NCBI GenBank assembly: GCA_039707655.1
Contig: CM077676.1
Coordinates: 240,764,866-240,828,865, forward strand
Origin: Elymus sibiricus
Taxonomy: Eukaryota; Streptophyta; Magnoliopsida; Poales; Poaceae
Reading direction: 5' to 3'
Length of the DNA stretch: 64,000 nt
The notes under the pieces are model-generated. The model saw nothing but the letters and a program-made list of their open reading frames with translations, did no database searches and was not told the DNA's origin. Position numbers and translations under genes: made by a program. This document shows positions 1-11,498 of this stretch, one piece after another (positions within the stretch are counted from its first letter, which is position 1; every line of letters begins with the position of its first letter).

Positions 1-403
1 ATCATGGGCCACTCTTGCATGTCACATACATCTTGGTGGAGTGCTCAAAATGATATGAATGAGAAACAACAAGCACTCATCACCAAGCATACAAGTGAAT
101 GATCATACACAAAGCATCTAGATAGATTGATAAGCATGCATAGCATTAAAGTACAGTATGATCAAGCACATAAGCAACATAGTCTCATACAAGCATCAAA
201 CAAAAGTATCACAAAGTACCAAGCGAAACAAAATGAGCAAAAGCAAGACGCTCTCTCTCGAAGCCCTATGATCTATATTAATTCTCCCCCTTTGGCAACA
301 AGTACCAAAAAGCTCGAATGAGTACAGAGCTAAGCGTCACTCTGGGCTCGATCTCCCGCAGCTCCTGGTGAAGAAGTCCTTTGACTTGCAGCTCTGATGT
401 GCG
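1..403 (-). other. 3' non-coding part of unassigned retroelement W
   Basis: No convincing gene; the short ORFs here look like chance. Read on the minus strand this lies downstream of the broken W gene (stop at 404). At 281-296 the minus strand shows a purine-rich tract of polypurine-tract type (GCCAAAGGGGGAGAA). Similar tracts are known near the 3' end of SIRE/Maximus-type Copia elements; assigning W to that group is only a guess. Confidence 0.35.
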
Positions 404-472
404 TCAATGGAGTGGAGAGAAGCGCATCTGCAAAGATCTCGAATGACGTCTGCTGACTGAAGGGGTAGAAAC

Positions 473-547
473 TGTTGGAGTATAATGTCCGACCCTCTCC
501 CATAGATCGGTCTTTTGGTTGCATTGGCTAGAGTATGCACTTCTACA
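473..547 (+). repeat. TRIM LTR, copy 1
   Basis: 75 bp, TGTTGG...CTACA. It differs by only a few bases from copy 3 at 848-922. Confidence 0.85.
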
Positions 548-560
548 TGATATCAGAGCC
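548..560 (+). promoter_or_regulatory. TRIM primer-binding site
   Basis: TGATATCAGAGCC directly after LTR copy 1. It matches the plant initiator-tRNA-Met primer site (TGGTATCAGAGC) with one change. The equivalent site after the middle LTR is missing. Confidence 0.75.
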
Positions 561-655
561 AAGAGGTCTTGAGTTCAAGACCCGACTAACGCAATTAAAT
601 TGCAGCCCACTTTCGGTCCACGTTTAGGCCTAAGGGAGCCACACGTGAGGGGGAG

Positions 656-735
656 TGTTGACGTATAAATGTATTGCCTAGACTCTTCCATCAGATCGGT
701 CCGATGGGTGAACTGGTTAGGTGCATAAACTTACA
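656..735 (+). repeat. TRIM LTR, middle diverged copy
   Basis: 80 bp, starts TGTTGACGTATAAATG and ends TTACA. It is clearly related to the outer LTRs (shared CCCATAGATCGG-like core) but much more diverged, as if from another subfamily. Confidence 0.7.
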
Positions 736-847
736 ACCAAGAGGTTCAGGGTTCAAAACCCAGTAAACGCAATAAATAATTGCGGCCTACCCCCGCTTCC
801 ACTGCCCACGTCATATAGCTCCAAAGAAGCATAGACATGAGGGGGAG

Positions 848-922
848 TGTTGGAGTATAATGTCCGACCCTCTCCCATAGATCGGTCTTTTGGTTGCATT
901 GGCTAGAGCATGCATTTCTACA
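848..922 (+). repeat. TRIM LTR, copy 3
   Basis: 75 bp, TGTTGGAG...CTACA, followed at once by the TSD copy GAAAC (923-927). Confidence 0.85.
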
Positions 923-2914
923 GAAACGACTGGAACAACTGATGGAGCAACTGACGGGGAGAAAACTGGAGCAGATACAGTGGCTCTGGTGTCACTGACG
1001 GGCACTGCTGCTGATCTAGGCATCTTTTGGAACTGAGTGGTCGTTGGAAGACCGGTGCCAACATCCTCATCATCACTGCTGGAGCCCATCTTGGCTTCAT
1101 CTACCTCCTTCTTCAGACTGTCAACTGTTGTCGCTAGCTCGGTGACCTTGACATCCAAGGCATGGAACTTTGTTTCCACTATCCTCTCGAGGCTCTCCTA
1201 GTTGTTCACGAGGTTGGCCAAACTCCGCTCGATCTGCTGAGAAGCATGGAGAAGATATGTCATCTGATCAGCCTTAGTCTTCAGTAGGGGGACTGTGGAA
1301 GAGCTGGGTCCTGGAGTAGCTATCTCAGTCTGGGCCTGGGCTGCAGCAGAGGTAGGATGAGAGGGACTCATCATCATGGTGCAATCCTCTAGCTCTGGCT
1401 GTAGCGGCAGGTGCGGACGATCAAGTAGGTAAACTTTGCTACCAACTTTGGAATTGATAATCATCTGGATATGCGGTGCAAACCCACAAGACCGTTTCTG
1501 ATCTGCAGCAATCCTCTTGATTGTCTCAACAATCACATCCATCACCTTGAACCTAGTGAAGCCATCCACAAGATGTAGCATGTTGATAGAATGGTCTCTG
1601 ATCATCTTGTCATCTCCAGATTTAGGCATAAGTGTGTGCCTCAGTATGGTGTTAATCGTAGCTAGCCTTGGCAGCAGATAGTAGATGGATCCCAGCTTGT
1701 GTATCTTTTGGTAGTCCTTGGGGATCGGTCCATACATGTAATTCATGGAGTTGTGATCCATCTTGCCCTTGGCATATACATCATCGTCTTTCTCCTCAGC
1801 ATCTGGAGCACAAATCAAAGCAGCCCACTCTACAATACTGGACTGGTATCTCACTCCCTCAGACATCCACACAATCTTTCCATCGGGATAGAAGTGTTCG
1901 GTAGAGTAGAATTGCATTATCAGCTCATCTGTCCATGCAGTCATCTTGGTTCCAATGAATTCATCTATGCCAATAGTCTTGAAATTCTCATGTACATTGT
2001 GAAAGTTGTCAACATTCTCATCAATGTATTCCCAGTCAACCCATCTCATATCGCTGACTGCTGGGTTCTTGTCAAGGAGCACTATCTCATAGAAGTCTTA
2101 TTGCTCATTGGTGTGGAATTGATAGTCCATAGCAGTTCTCCTCCTGACAGAGTAGGGGTCTGACTCTCTCCATTTCCTCAATCCCTTGTGTTTCCTCTCC
2201 TTCATGTTCTCTGCTACTGGGTGAGTCATCATGCTCTGGCAATCTGGGTCTTAGCTTCTTGAACACTATGGCTTCATCATCATCTTCTTCTGTCCTCTCA
2301 GGCACTGGGGCCTTGTTCTTCTCTGCAGCTAAGATGTCTCTGGTAGTCTTGCCCTTGGGCTTGGTAGCAGCAGTAGTAGACTTGGCCTTGGAAGTGGTGG
2401 CAGCCTTCTTGGGCATTGCATCAACCAACAACTTCCTCTGCTTGGGAGGTGGTGCATCTGCAGCTGGCTCCTCTTCCTCTGACTCATCATTGACCACATA
2501 AGGTCTCCTGAAGACAACCTGAGCAATTTCCTTTCTCTCTTTCTTCTTGCCTGCCTTCTTTGCCATTGACTTGGGCTGGCTTTGGCTTGAACCTCCTGGG
2601 TTCTCACTGGTGGGAGCAATGCCTCTCTTGGCAGCAGTAGACTGAGAGATCTTCCTGGCAACACCTCTCTCTTTCTGAGTATTTTCATACTCCTTTTTGA
2701 CAACAGCTTTCTTCTTGGATGTTACTTTCTCTGGTTGAAAGTCTGAGTTCTCTTCATCTGAATTTCTCTTCTTCCTAGCCTTGGTAGCTGCCTTAGGAAG
2801 ACTGTGAGACCTGGGGGTGCCTGGGTCTTGAAAACTTCCCTCAGGACTAGTGCCTGCATCAAGATCCACACTGACCTCTTCTGACCTGTTCTGGCTATCC
2901 TCTAATCCGGACAT

Positions 2915-3199
2915 GCTGACATTAGAGTGGGTATAGTAGAGTAGATGAGTTATGATACCTTCTTTTATTGATCCGGTGATGGAACAACAAAGTATATCCT
3001 GCACCTATTTCCCCAGAGGTGACCTTGGGTTATTAAACCCACGAGAGGAAGATTCCCTTGAAGCGATGGTCTCTAGCAAGCTTTTGTTAAAGTATCAAAT
3101 CCAGCTTTTGACCGGATCAAGCAAGCAAATAGTGATTCAAACATTTATAATAAAAAGAGGTATGGGTATGAGGTATTAATGCTTACAACCATGTATTTC
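2915..3199. other. Spacer between the W gene and the Y LTR
   Basis: No gene or clear motif seen. It probably belongs to W, upstream of its gene on the minus strand, and ends where the Athila-like LTR begins. Confidence 0.4.
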
Positions 3200-4309
3200 T
3201 GTTGGGACCAGATATGATCTTAATTTGTGCGCTGGAAGTCACCCATCGAGATGTGCTTGTTACGGATCGAAGTGGGGGATGTGTCCAAATAACATATTGA
3301 CCGACACGGGTCCTTCATCAAGAATTAGTTGTCTTACCACAGGCCCTATCCATCACATGGGGTTGCCTCGATAATTAAGATAATAAAATCAGACAAGAGC
3401 TTTGGGCGTTTAATGACTGCACCTCATGTATCCCCAAGGATATGATCCATGTTACCCTACTGAACCTTACTGTCACCGGTGTTCGGTATAACACTTCACG
3501 GTCTCCTCACTCCTAGCCTCACCGGTGCTCGATCTCCATGATCCTGGGTACCTGCAGGGATGAAGATCGTGGACAAGACAAGAGACATCTACGAAACAAT
3601 TTTATTTCACACATACGGGGAATTATTTCAAAGCCCTTCCATTGATCCCCAGCACAAATACAGAGGGTTTCAAGGCTCATGCCTCAACCCATACCTTACC
3701 GAACTACTCACACATGGAGATCAGACCACGAGAAGAAAACATTGAAAAACACATCTTGAAGATTGATTGATTGCAAATATGTCTTACAATGGATGCCTTG
3801 TGCGATGCACGATTACAAGTATGAACTAGATGAGGAAGCACTATGGTGGTGATGGTGGCTATGGAGATGTAAATGGCGGCGGCTAGGGTTTGTGGATGAA
3901 GATGAGGATGAAGGTTTTCTGGCTACTGATGACGCTCCGTGCTCGTTCTATTGACATTTCGATGGAGTCCCCTTTATAAAAGTTGTACAGGTAGACGATC
4001 TGCCTTGGTTTCCACGCCATACAGGCGCTCATACGGGCACGCCCGCCCATATGGAACGCCGTTTTTTGCTCTGTTTCCACAGAGACGCCTCCTGTTGATT
4101 CCTTCTTCTTCCATTCTCCTTCCTTTCCATTCCCACACGTGATTTTTCCCCTATTTTACCCCATTTCCTGTGGAAACACATCAAAGAGAGGATTTGTGAA
4201 TCCTTTGCATTTATTAGTCATTAGTAGCAATATCGGAGCGAATATCTCTTTTTAAATGAAATATCTCGGTTTAAACAAAGGTGAATGAGTGTAAAAATAT
4301 CACTCATCA
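3200..4309 (-). mobile_element. Athila-like element Y, 3' LTR (minus orientation)
   Basis: About 1.1 kb, TGTTGGGACC at the left and CACTCATCA at the right on the plus strand; on the minus strand it starts TGATGAGTG and ends CCCAACA. It is followed by ACTCCCCCAAGCTT, the complement of an Athila-type polypurine tract. A minus-strand TATA-like site (TTTATAAAGGGG) lies at about 3969-3980. The right end is well supported by the polypurine tract and by the duplicate at 8392. The left end rests only on the TG start and on a guess about LTR length. The other LTR and the coding part of Y are not in the window. Confidence 0.55.
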
Positions 4310-4594
4310 ACTCCCCCAAGCTTAAACTTGATCGTGCTCGAGCAACATAAAGAGAAATCCGAATCAGAAGGAACTCAGTTGGTTAAACCAAAATAATGAG
4401 AAGGTTTTGGTTCACTTACGATCGGTATGCCTAGATAGCCCTCCGCTTCTTGACCTGAAAACTTAGCATAGCTGTAGCGGTGGCATGGTTATAGTGCAAG
4501 TGTTAGTGAAGCAAAGATAATCCACACGAAGTTCTTGATCTACTAGATAAAACAACTTTGCAACACTCTATTCTATTTATTTTAGACAAGACAT
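4310..4594 (-). other. Y polypurine tract and 3' non-coding internal region
   Basis: Begins with ACTCCCCCAAGCTTAAAC (minus strand AAGCTTGGGGGAGT, the polypurine tract next to the 3' LTR). No ORF. It is interrupted at 4595 by the LTR of element X. A near-identical copy lies at 8393-8677. Confidence 0.65.
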
Positions 4595-5462
4595 TGTCGT
4601 GTGTACGACAATCTTTGGGATCAAGATGATCCCTTTGCGGTTCGACTGTGGGAATCAACGTGCACAAAGAGTAGTTTCAGCAATGCAAACACACAAGCGG
4701 ATTTACCCAGGTTCGGCCCACCATGAGGTGTAAAACCCAACTCCTCCTTTGGTTGTATTATTTGTGGAAGCACAAGTACAAGAGAGTGTAGCTTGCCGGC
4801 AAGGTGCGTGGGAAGTGCAGCTACGTAGTGAACTTGTGCAAAGTGTCGACCTTTGTTAAGGTAGCCATGGGCCTCCTTTTATAGATGAAAGGGGTCACCA
4901 CAGTGGCAAAACAGTAATTACATGATGTAGATAGTGGCTACATTGCTATCATACCTAACCAGATGGGTTAGGACAAATGTATTTAATGTGCCGTTAGGTG
5001 TCATGCTGAGGACGAGCTCCGGCAAGAATCCTGCACCGCTCACCCAGCTACCTTTTATTATCATGACACGCCTCCATGACGAGTGTCATTAAAGTTAATC
5101 TTTAGGCGCCGTGCTGACACATGCCCCGACAAACTTCACCTAACCGCCTGTCCGCTCGACACCTATTGACAAGCGACTAGCTGGTCGCTGAGGTGGAGCG
5201 GTGAAGTGGCAGAGGGAGCTTGCCGGCACGGAGCTTGTCGGGACTTCCCTTGCCGTTATGTAGCTTGCTGGCAAGTGTAGTCTTGATCTTCAGTACTTCT
5301 TTAGTACTTCTCGATGGCCTGCCTTGAGATCTTCATGGTTTTGTTAACCAGGTCTTGAGTCTTGACAGAAATAATCCTTCGGCAAGCCATTGCCGTCGGG
5401 AAGGCTGCACTATCTGTGCATAAGTTAGGGTATGAAAACACCCATGTTTTTATACACCGACA
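4595..5462 (-). repeat. Tat-type element X, 3' LTR (copy in duplication unit 1)
   Basis: 868 bp bounded by TGTCG...CGACA. Minus-strand TATA-like CTATAAAAG at about 4876-4884. It is followed on the plus strand by GGAGCCCCCG, whose complement is a purine-rich tract next to the LTR start. The copy at 8678-9545 has the same length and the same insertion point in Y. Confidence 0.75.
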
Positions 5463-5853
5463 GGAGCCCCCGTGGCTGGGCCACACACGTATGCCAAGCG
5501 TTGTTGGGCTAGGCCCAAATCAATGCACAGACACATGTGGCGAAGGATTACTACTGTAATCATCATTTTTACTAGATACCCACGACGCGTGTTGAATGCG
5601 GGATGTGGGAGAGGTGGATTGAAACGGCAGCTGGGGTAGTGCGCCTGCAAAATCGCATCCACGTCAGACAGTAAAGAGCCAGCCCCCGCGCCTTACCCAT
5701 AAAAAGGGCGCTCGCGAAGGGCGCTGCTCATTTACCCCCTTCTTCCCCAATCTAGCCAGCCGCCTCCATCCTCAACCTCGCGCAAGAACAAAGCACAGCA
5801 CCTCCGCGCCGTTCTGCTCGCTTTTCCATTAGACTCCTTCTCCAGAAACCATC
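5463..5853. other. X region between 3' LTR and antisense ORF (unit 1)
   Basis: 391 bp without a gene. It ends in a leader rich in CT/CCGCC just before the antisense ORF start at 5854. On the plus strand this would be its promoter or 5' UTR; a TATA-like CCATAAAAAG lies at about 5697-5706. Confidence 0.4.
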
Positions 5854-7925
5854 ATGGCGCCGAAGAGGGCCACCAAACCGGTTGATTCGGCGGCGGAAGA
5901 GAACAAGGCCGCCAAAGCAGCGCAACGACAGGAGAACGCCGTCTTCCAGCCGGCGCTAACAACCCGCAATCTAAAGAAAAGGTACTCGTACATGTACGCC
6001 AGGAAGACGAAGGACCAGGAAGGCACATAGGTGCTTCCAGGATCCCATCCCCAAGCAGACAACCAGTTCCACTTCTTCGCTGGGTATTTTTACTGTGGAT
6101 TATGCCCACCCTTCTCAGATTTCTTTGTAGAGGTGATGCTGTCCTACGGATTTATATTGCTAGGCTTAGCTCCAAATGCAATCACTTGCATGTCAGTCTT
6201 TGCACATCTATGTGAGAATTTCTTAGGAGTAGTGCCCAACATCGCTCTGTTCCGTCACTTTTTCATCCCCCGGATCGAGAGTGACGATCTCTCCGGAAGT
6301 GTCACCTGGATTCCAAGGACAGGGATGAAGAAGTACTATCTTGATGGAAAGCTGCAGACCAAGTGGAATGAGTGGAGGGCAGACTGGTGCTGAATCAAGG
6401 AGCAACACTTCCCGACCTTATGCCATCTCAGGACCAAGAAGATTGAGAAGAACACCAATTGGAGCAATGTTGACCCCAACGACAGCAAGCTTGGGCTGGC
6501 ACTGTACAGGCTCATCAGTCTCAAAGAATCCGTCTTAACCATTGAAATGGTGGGAGCAGATTTCACTCGCCGCCGAATTGCTCCACTGCAATAGAGAGGA
6601 GGCCGAAGAGCATGGGAGTACAAGAACCCTGCCGACACAATGCGCTTGCATCCAGGCCTTGACAACAACTTGACAGTCATGGAACACTATTGGCTCATCT
6701 GTCAGCTCTTCAACAAAGGTTGTGATTTCCACTTGCCGGCAAAGGTAGTCCCGCTCTGCAACAACACCGCCAAGGATTCTATCCTGGCTATGATGCTGGA
6801 GTGCACCTCCAAGGGTGTTGTAGATACTTGGAAGGTGCCTACCAAGAAGGAAGTGAGGGACTGGCTTGACGGCTTAGTGGAAGAGGCTATCAGAATTGAG
6901 GATGATATGGTCCATCCTACAAAAGATGACGAAGAGCAGTTCCTTGCCGCAAGAGTCGAAGAGGCAAAGAAGGCAGCTTGTGCTCGGGCGGCTAGGCGCA
7001 CCAGCGAGGAAGGGCGCATCGAAGAACATGCCGAAGAGCATGAGGGCGCCGAAGAACATGCCGAAGAGCATGCTGAAGAGGAACATGTTGAGGCACATGA
7101 GAGTGATGAGGAGCACCCCGAAGAGGTTGAAGGAGAGGTGGAAGAGGAGGTAGAGCCTCATGCTCCTCCTGTTCGAGTAAAGACTGCAATCACGAAGAAG
7201 CCTGGCCGGAAGAAGGTGGCGCACATCGAGCCAACAAGCGATGAGCTTGCCGGATCAGAGGTAGCTGCCAAGACTTCTCGGGCCCAGCCTTCCAAGCGAC
7301 AACCTCCTCGTGGTGCTGCTTCCCGGCAACCGACTCCGTCAACCGTAGAAGAGGTAGGTGCTTCACAGCCCCCAGCCTCTTTAGGGACAAAGCGTACCAG
7401 GAAGACGCCACCACCATCTACGTCCTCCGGCGCTGAGGACACAGTACATTGGGACCTATTTGTCCTTAGTGATCACGAAGAAGAAGAGTAAGATCATCAT
7501 CTTTCTTCGCCAATCTTGTAATTATCTTGATATTGTTGCTATTGAATTAATCATTTTGTTTGTCTTGGTCTTGTAGGGATGAAGTGCCATTGGTGGAAAG
7601 GTACTGGAAGAGGGCCAAGACCACCAAAGAAGGCGAGACGGTAACGGATACTGATCAAGGCTCAGCTTCTCTTGACGTTGCCGACTCCAACCCCCAGCGT
7701 GAGGCTCATATCCAGTTTCTGCTGGCAAGCATTGCCACTAACGCTTCAGCAATGGAAATTGACAAGGAGGCGGAGAGTAACCAACCAGAAGGAGTGCCCC
7801 AGGGGATGGACCCCTTGACGGCACCCTCAACTTCAGCACCTCTGCCAAGAAGTTCGCCGATAAGAAACAATCCTCCTCCCGAGGAGCATGATTACAAGTA
7901 TGAACTAGATGAGGAAGCAGTATGA
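5854..7925 (+). pseudogene. X antisense ORF, unit 1 copy (Transposase_28-like), dead
   Basis: Plus-strand ORF opposite to X gag-pol. ATG 5854 (MAPKRATKPVDSAAEE). A region like the 'putative gypsy type transposon' domain Transposase_28 follows (FFVEVMLSYGFILLGLAPNA). Next comes a Glu/His repeat tract (EEHAEEHEGAEEHAEEH) and a basic Pro-rich part. In-frame stops: TAG 6028-6030, TGA 6391-6393, TAG 6592-6594. Exon 1 would end near 7489 at GA|GTAAGA and exon 2 start at GGATGAAG (about 7577), because the spliced frame continues as DEVPLVERY. Exon 2 is cut at 7885 by the duplication junction and reads out into Y LTR sequence. The role of these antisense ORFs in Tat/Grande-type elements is unknown. 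Confidence 0.75.
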
Positions 7926-8392
7926 TGGTGATGGTGGCTATGGAGATGGAAATGGCGGCGGCTAGGGTTTGTGGATGAAGATGAGGATGAAGGTGTTGTG
8001 ACTGCTGATGACACTCTCCCCGTGCTCGTTCTGTTGACATTTTGATGGGGTCCCCTTTATAAAAGTTATACAGGTGGACGATCTGCCTCAGTTTCCACGC
8101 CATACGGGTGCTCATACGGGTGCGCTTGCTTGTATGGAACGCCGTCTTTTGCTCTGTTTCCACAGAGATGCCTCCTGTTGATTCCTTCTTCTTCCATTCT
8201 CCTTCCTTTCCATTCCCACACGTGATTTCTTCCCTTTTTAGCCCATTTCTTGTGGAAACACATCAAAGAAAGGATTTGTGGAATCCTTTGCATTTATTAG
8301 TCATTAATACTAATATCGGAGCGAATATCTCTTTTTGAATGAAATATCTTGGTTTAAAAAAAGGTGAATGAATGTAAAAATATCACTCATCA
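7890..8392 (-). repeat. Partial Y LTR (duplication unit 2)
   Basis: Copy of about 3811-4309, ending CACTCATCA before ACTCCCCC (8393). It lacks the left half of the LTR because the duplication breakpoint lies inside it. The minus-strand TATA-like site is kept at about 8053-8062. Confidence 0.75.
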
Positions 8393-8677
8393 ACTCCCCC
8401 AAGCTTAAACTTGATCGTGCTCGAGCAACATAAAGAGAAATCCGAATCATAAGGAACTCAGTTGTTTAAACCAAAATAACGAGAAGGTTTTGGTTCACTT
8501 ACGATCGGTACGCCTAGATAGCCCTCCGCTTCTTGACCTGAAAACTTAGCATAGTTGTAGCGGTGGCATGGTTATAGCGCAAGTGTTAGTGGAGCAAAGA
8601 TAATCCACACAAAGTTCTTGATCTCCTAGATAAAACAACTTTGCAACACTCTATTCTATTTATTCTAGACAACACAT
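8393..8677 (-). other. Y 3' non-coding region, second copy
   Basis: Copy of 4310-4594 with the polypurine-tract complement at its start. No gene. Confidence 0.65.
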
Positions 8678-9545
8678 TGTCGTGCGTATGACAATCTTTG
8701 GGATCAAGATGATCCCTTTGTGGTTCGACTGTGGGAATCGACGTGCACAAAGAGTAGTTTCAGCAATGCAAACACACAAGCGGATTTACCCAGGTTCGGG
8801 CCACCATGAGGTGTAAAACCCTACTCCTACTTTGGTTGTATTATTTGTGGAAGCACAAGTACAAGAGAGCACAGCTTGCTGGCAAGGTGTGCGGGAAGTG
8901 CAGCTATGTAGTGAACTTGTGCAAAGTGTCGACCTTTGTTAAGGTAGCCATGGGCCTCTTTTTATAGATGAAATGGGTTACCACAGGGGCAAAACAGTAA
9001 TTACATGATGTAGATAGTGGCTACAGTGCTATCATACCTAACCAGACGGGTTAGGACAAATGCATTTTATGCGCCGTTAGGTGTCATGATGAGGACGAGC
9101 TCTGGCAAGAATCCTGCACCGCTCGCCCAGCTACCTTTTATTATCTTGCCACGCCTCCATGACGAGTGTCATAAAGTTAATCTTCAGGTGCCGTGCTGAC
9201 ACGTGCCCCGATAAGCTTCACCTAACTGCCTGTCCGCTCGACACCTATTGACAAGCGACTAGCTGGTCGCTGAGGTGGAGCGGTGAAGCGGCAGAGGGAG
9301 CTTGCCGGCACGAAGCTTGTCGGGCCTTTCCTTGCCAGTATGTAGCTTGCCAGCAAGTGTACTCTTGATCTCCAATACTTCTTTAGTACTTCTCGATGGC
9401 CTGCCTTGATGTCTTCATGGTTTTGTGAACCAGGTCTTGAGTCTTGATGGAAATAATCCTCCGGCAAGCCCTTGCCATCGGGAAGGCTACAACTGTCTGT
9501 GCATAAGTCAGGGTATGAAAACACACATGTTTTTATACACCGACA
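8678..9545 (-). repeat. Tat-type element X, 3' LTR (copy in unit 2)
   Basis: 868 bp, TGTCGTGCG...CACCGACA, the same length as the unit 1 copy. The preceding 5 bp are CACAT here and GACAT in unit 1. The adjacent GGAGCCCCCGGGCC (9546-9559) is the complement of the polypurine tract, placing this LTR at the 3' end of a minus-strand element. Confidence 0.75.
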
Positions 9546-9936
9546 GGAGCCCCCGGGCCTGGGCCACACACGTATGCCAAGCCTTGTTGGGCTAGGCCCA
9601 AATCAATGCACAGACACACATGGCGAAGGATTACTGCCGTAATCATCATTTTTACTGGATACCCACGACGCACATCGAATGCGGGACGTGGGAGAGGTGG
9701 ATTGAAACAGTAGCTGGGGTAGTGCGCCTGCAAAAGCGCATCCACGTCAGACAGTAAAGAGCCAGCCCCCGCGCCTTCCCCATAAAAAGGGCGCTCGCGA
9801 AGGGCGCTGCTCATTTACCCCCTTCTTCCCCAATCTAGCCAGCCGCCTCCATCCTCAACCTCACGCAAGAATAGAGCACAGCACCTCCGCGCCGTTCTGC
9901 TCGCTTTTCCATTAGACTCCTTCTCCAGAAACCATC
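9546..9936. other. X region between 3' LTR and antisense ORF (unit 2)
   Basis: Polypurine-tract complement, then 370 bp of non-coding sequence including CCATAAAAAGGG (about 9780-9791), possibly a plus-strand TATA box, and a C/T-rich leader before the ATG at 9937. Confidence 0.4.
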
Positions 9937-11498
9937 ATGGTGCCGAAGAGGGCCACCAAACCGGTTGATTCAGCGGCGAAAGAGAAGAAGGCCGCCAAAG
10001 CAGCGCAGCGGCGGGAGAACGTTGTCTTCTCGCCAGCGCTGACAGCCTGCAATCTGAAGAAAAGGTACTTGTACGTGTACGCTAGGAAGACGAAGGACCA
10101 TGAAGGCACAAAGGTGCTTCCAGGATCCCTTCCCCAAGCAGACGACCAGTTCCACTTCTTCGCTGGGTATTTTTACTGTGAATTATGCCCACCCTTCTCA
10201 GATTTCTTCATAGAGGTGATGTTGTCATACGGATTTAGATTGCTAGACTTTGCTCCAAATGCAATCACTTTCATCTCAGTCTTCACACATCTATGTGAGA
10301 ATTTCTTAGGAGTAGTCCCCAACGTTGCTTTGTTCCGTCACTTTTTCATCCCCCGGATCGAGAGCGACGCTCTCTCTGGCAGTGTCACATGGATTCCAAG
10401 GACAGGGATGAAGAAGCACTATCTTGACGGCAAGCTGCACACCAAGTGGAATGATTGGAGGGCAGACTGGTGCTGGATCAAGCTGCAACACTTCCCAACC
10501 TTCTACCATCTCAGGACCAAGAAGATTGAGAAGAAAGCCAATTGGAGCAATGTTGACCCCAACGACAGCAAGCTTGGGCTGGCACTGTACATGCTCATTA
10601 GTCTCAAAGAATCCGGCTTAACCATTGAAATGGTGGGAGCAGATTTCACTCGCCGCCGAATTGCGCCGCTGCAACAGAGAGGAGGCCGAAGAGCATGGGA
10701 GTACAAAAACCCTGCCGACACGATGCGCCTGCATCCAAGCCTCGACAACAACTTGACGGTCATGGAACACTATTGGCTCATCTGTCAGCTCTTCAACAAA
10801 GGTTGTGATTTCCACTTGCCGGCAAAGGTAGTCCCGCTCTGCAACAACACCGCCAAGGATTCTATCCTGGCTACAATGCCGGAGTGCACCTCCAAGGGTG
10901 TTGTAGATACTTGGAAGGTGCCTACCAAGAAGGAAGTGAGGGACTGGCTTGATGGCTTAGTGGAAGAGGCTATCAGAACTGAGGGTGATATGGTCCATCC
11001 TACAAAAGATGACGAAGAGCAGTTTCTTGCCGCAAGAGTCAAAGAGGCAAAGAAGGTAGCTCGTGCTCGGGCGGCTAGGGGCACCAGAGAGGAAGGGCGC
11101 ACCGAAGAACATGCCGAAGAGCATGAGGGCGTCGAAGAACATGCCGAAGAGCATGCTGAAGAGGAACATGCTGAGGCACATGAGAGTGATGAGGAGCACA
11201 CCGAAGAGGTTGAAGGAGAGGAGTAAGAGGAGGGAGAGCCTCGTGCTCCTCCTGTTCGAGTAAAGACTACAATCGCGAAGAAACCTGGTCGGAAGAAGGT
11301 GGCGCGCATCGAGCCGACAAGCGATGAGCTTGCCGTATCAGAGGCAGCTGCCAAGACTTCTCGGGCCCAGCCTTCCAGGCGACAACCTCCTCATGGCGCT
11401 GCTTCCAGGCAACCGACTCCGTCAACCACAGAAGAGGTAGGTGCTTCACAGCCCCCAACCTCTTCCAGGACAAAGCGTACCAGGAAGACGCCACCACC

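Larger units (their letters stand above)
473..922 (+). mobile_element. TRIM-type miniature LTR retrotransposon, tandem form (LTR-int-LTR-int-LTR)
   Basis: Non-coding 450-bp element. The outer LTRs (473-547 and 848-922) are 75 bp each, start TGTTGGAGTATAATG, end CA and are almost identical. A third, diverged LTR-like unit (656-735, 80 bp) lies between them. Perfect 5-bp TSD GAAAC at 468-472 and 923-927. The first internal segment carries a tRNA-Met-type primer-binding site and ends in a purine tract (GAGGGGGAG). The two internal segments are 108 and 112 bp. No protein is encoded, so mobility would need enzymes from other elements. It is inserted in the W gene. Confidence 0.85.
404..2914 (-). 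pseudogene. Broken retroelement ORF W (Transposase_32-like region, coiled-coil C-terminus), split by a TRIM
   Basis: Minus-strand gene starting at ATG 2914 (MSGLEDSQNR). Residues 1 to about 250 are Lys/Glu/Ser-rich and low-complexity. A folded region follows (DWEYIDENVDNFHNV, then FYSTEHFYPDGKIVWMSEGV) that resembles the 'putative plant transposon protein' domain Transposase_32. The end is a probable coiled coil (TKFHALDVKVTELATTVDSL). Lesions: a one-base frameshift near 2155-2165; stop TAA at 2098-2100; stop TAG at 1198-1200; and the 450-bp TRIM insertion at 473-922. Removing the TRIM and one GAAAC copy joins the frames at about 923 and 472, ending at a TGA at 404-406. The function is unknown; such ORFs accompany plant retrotransposons. 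I am confident it is a dead element gene, less so of the domain name. Confidence 0.65.
3807..7885 (+). repeat. Tandem duplication, unit 1 (about 4.08 kb)
   Basis: Contains, in order, the right part of the Y LTR, the Y 3' region, the X LTR and the first two exons of the X antisense ORF. The same order restarts at 7886-7890, where GAGGAGCA is joined to TGATTACAAG. The uninterrupted X sequence (GAGGAGCACCAAG at about 51177) and the Y sequence (GATGCACGATTAC at about 3804) share GCAC at the breakpoint. Landmark offsets between units are 4079-4083 bp. Confidence 0.85.

Noticed and set aside
661..790. tRNA-like box B (GGTTCAAAACC), possible SINE or tRNA gene
   Set aside because: The unit is bounded as an LTR plus internal segment of the TRIM and has no box A or tRNA fold at the right distance.
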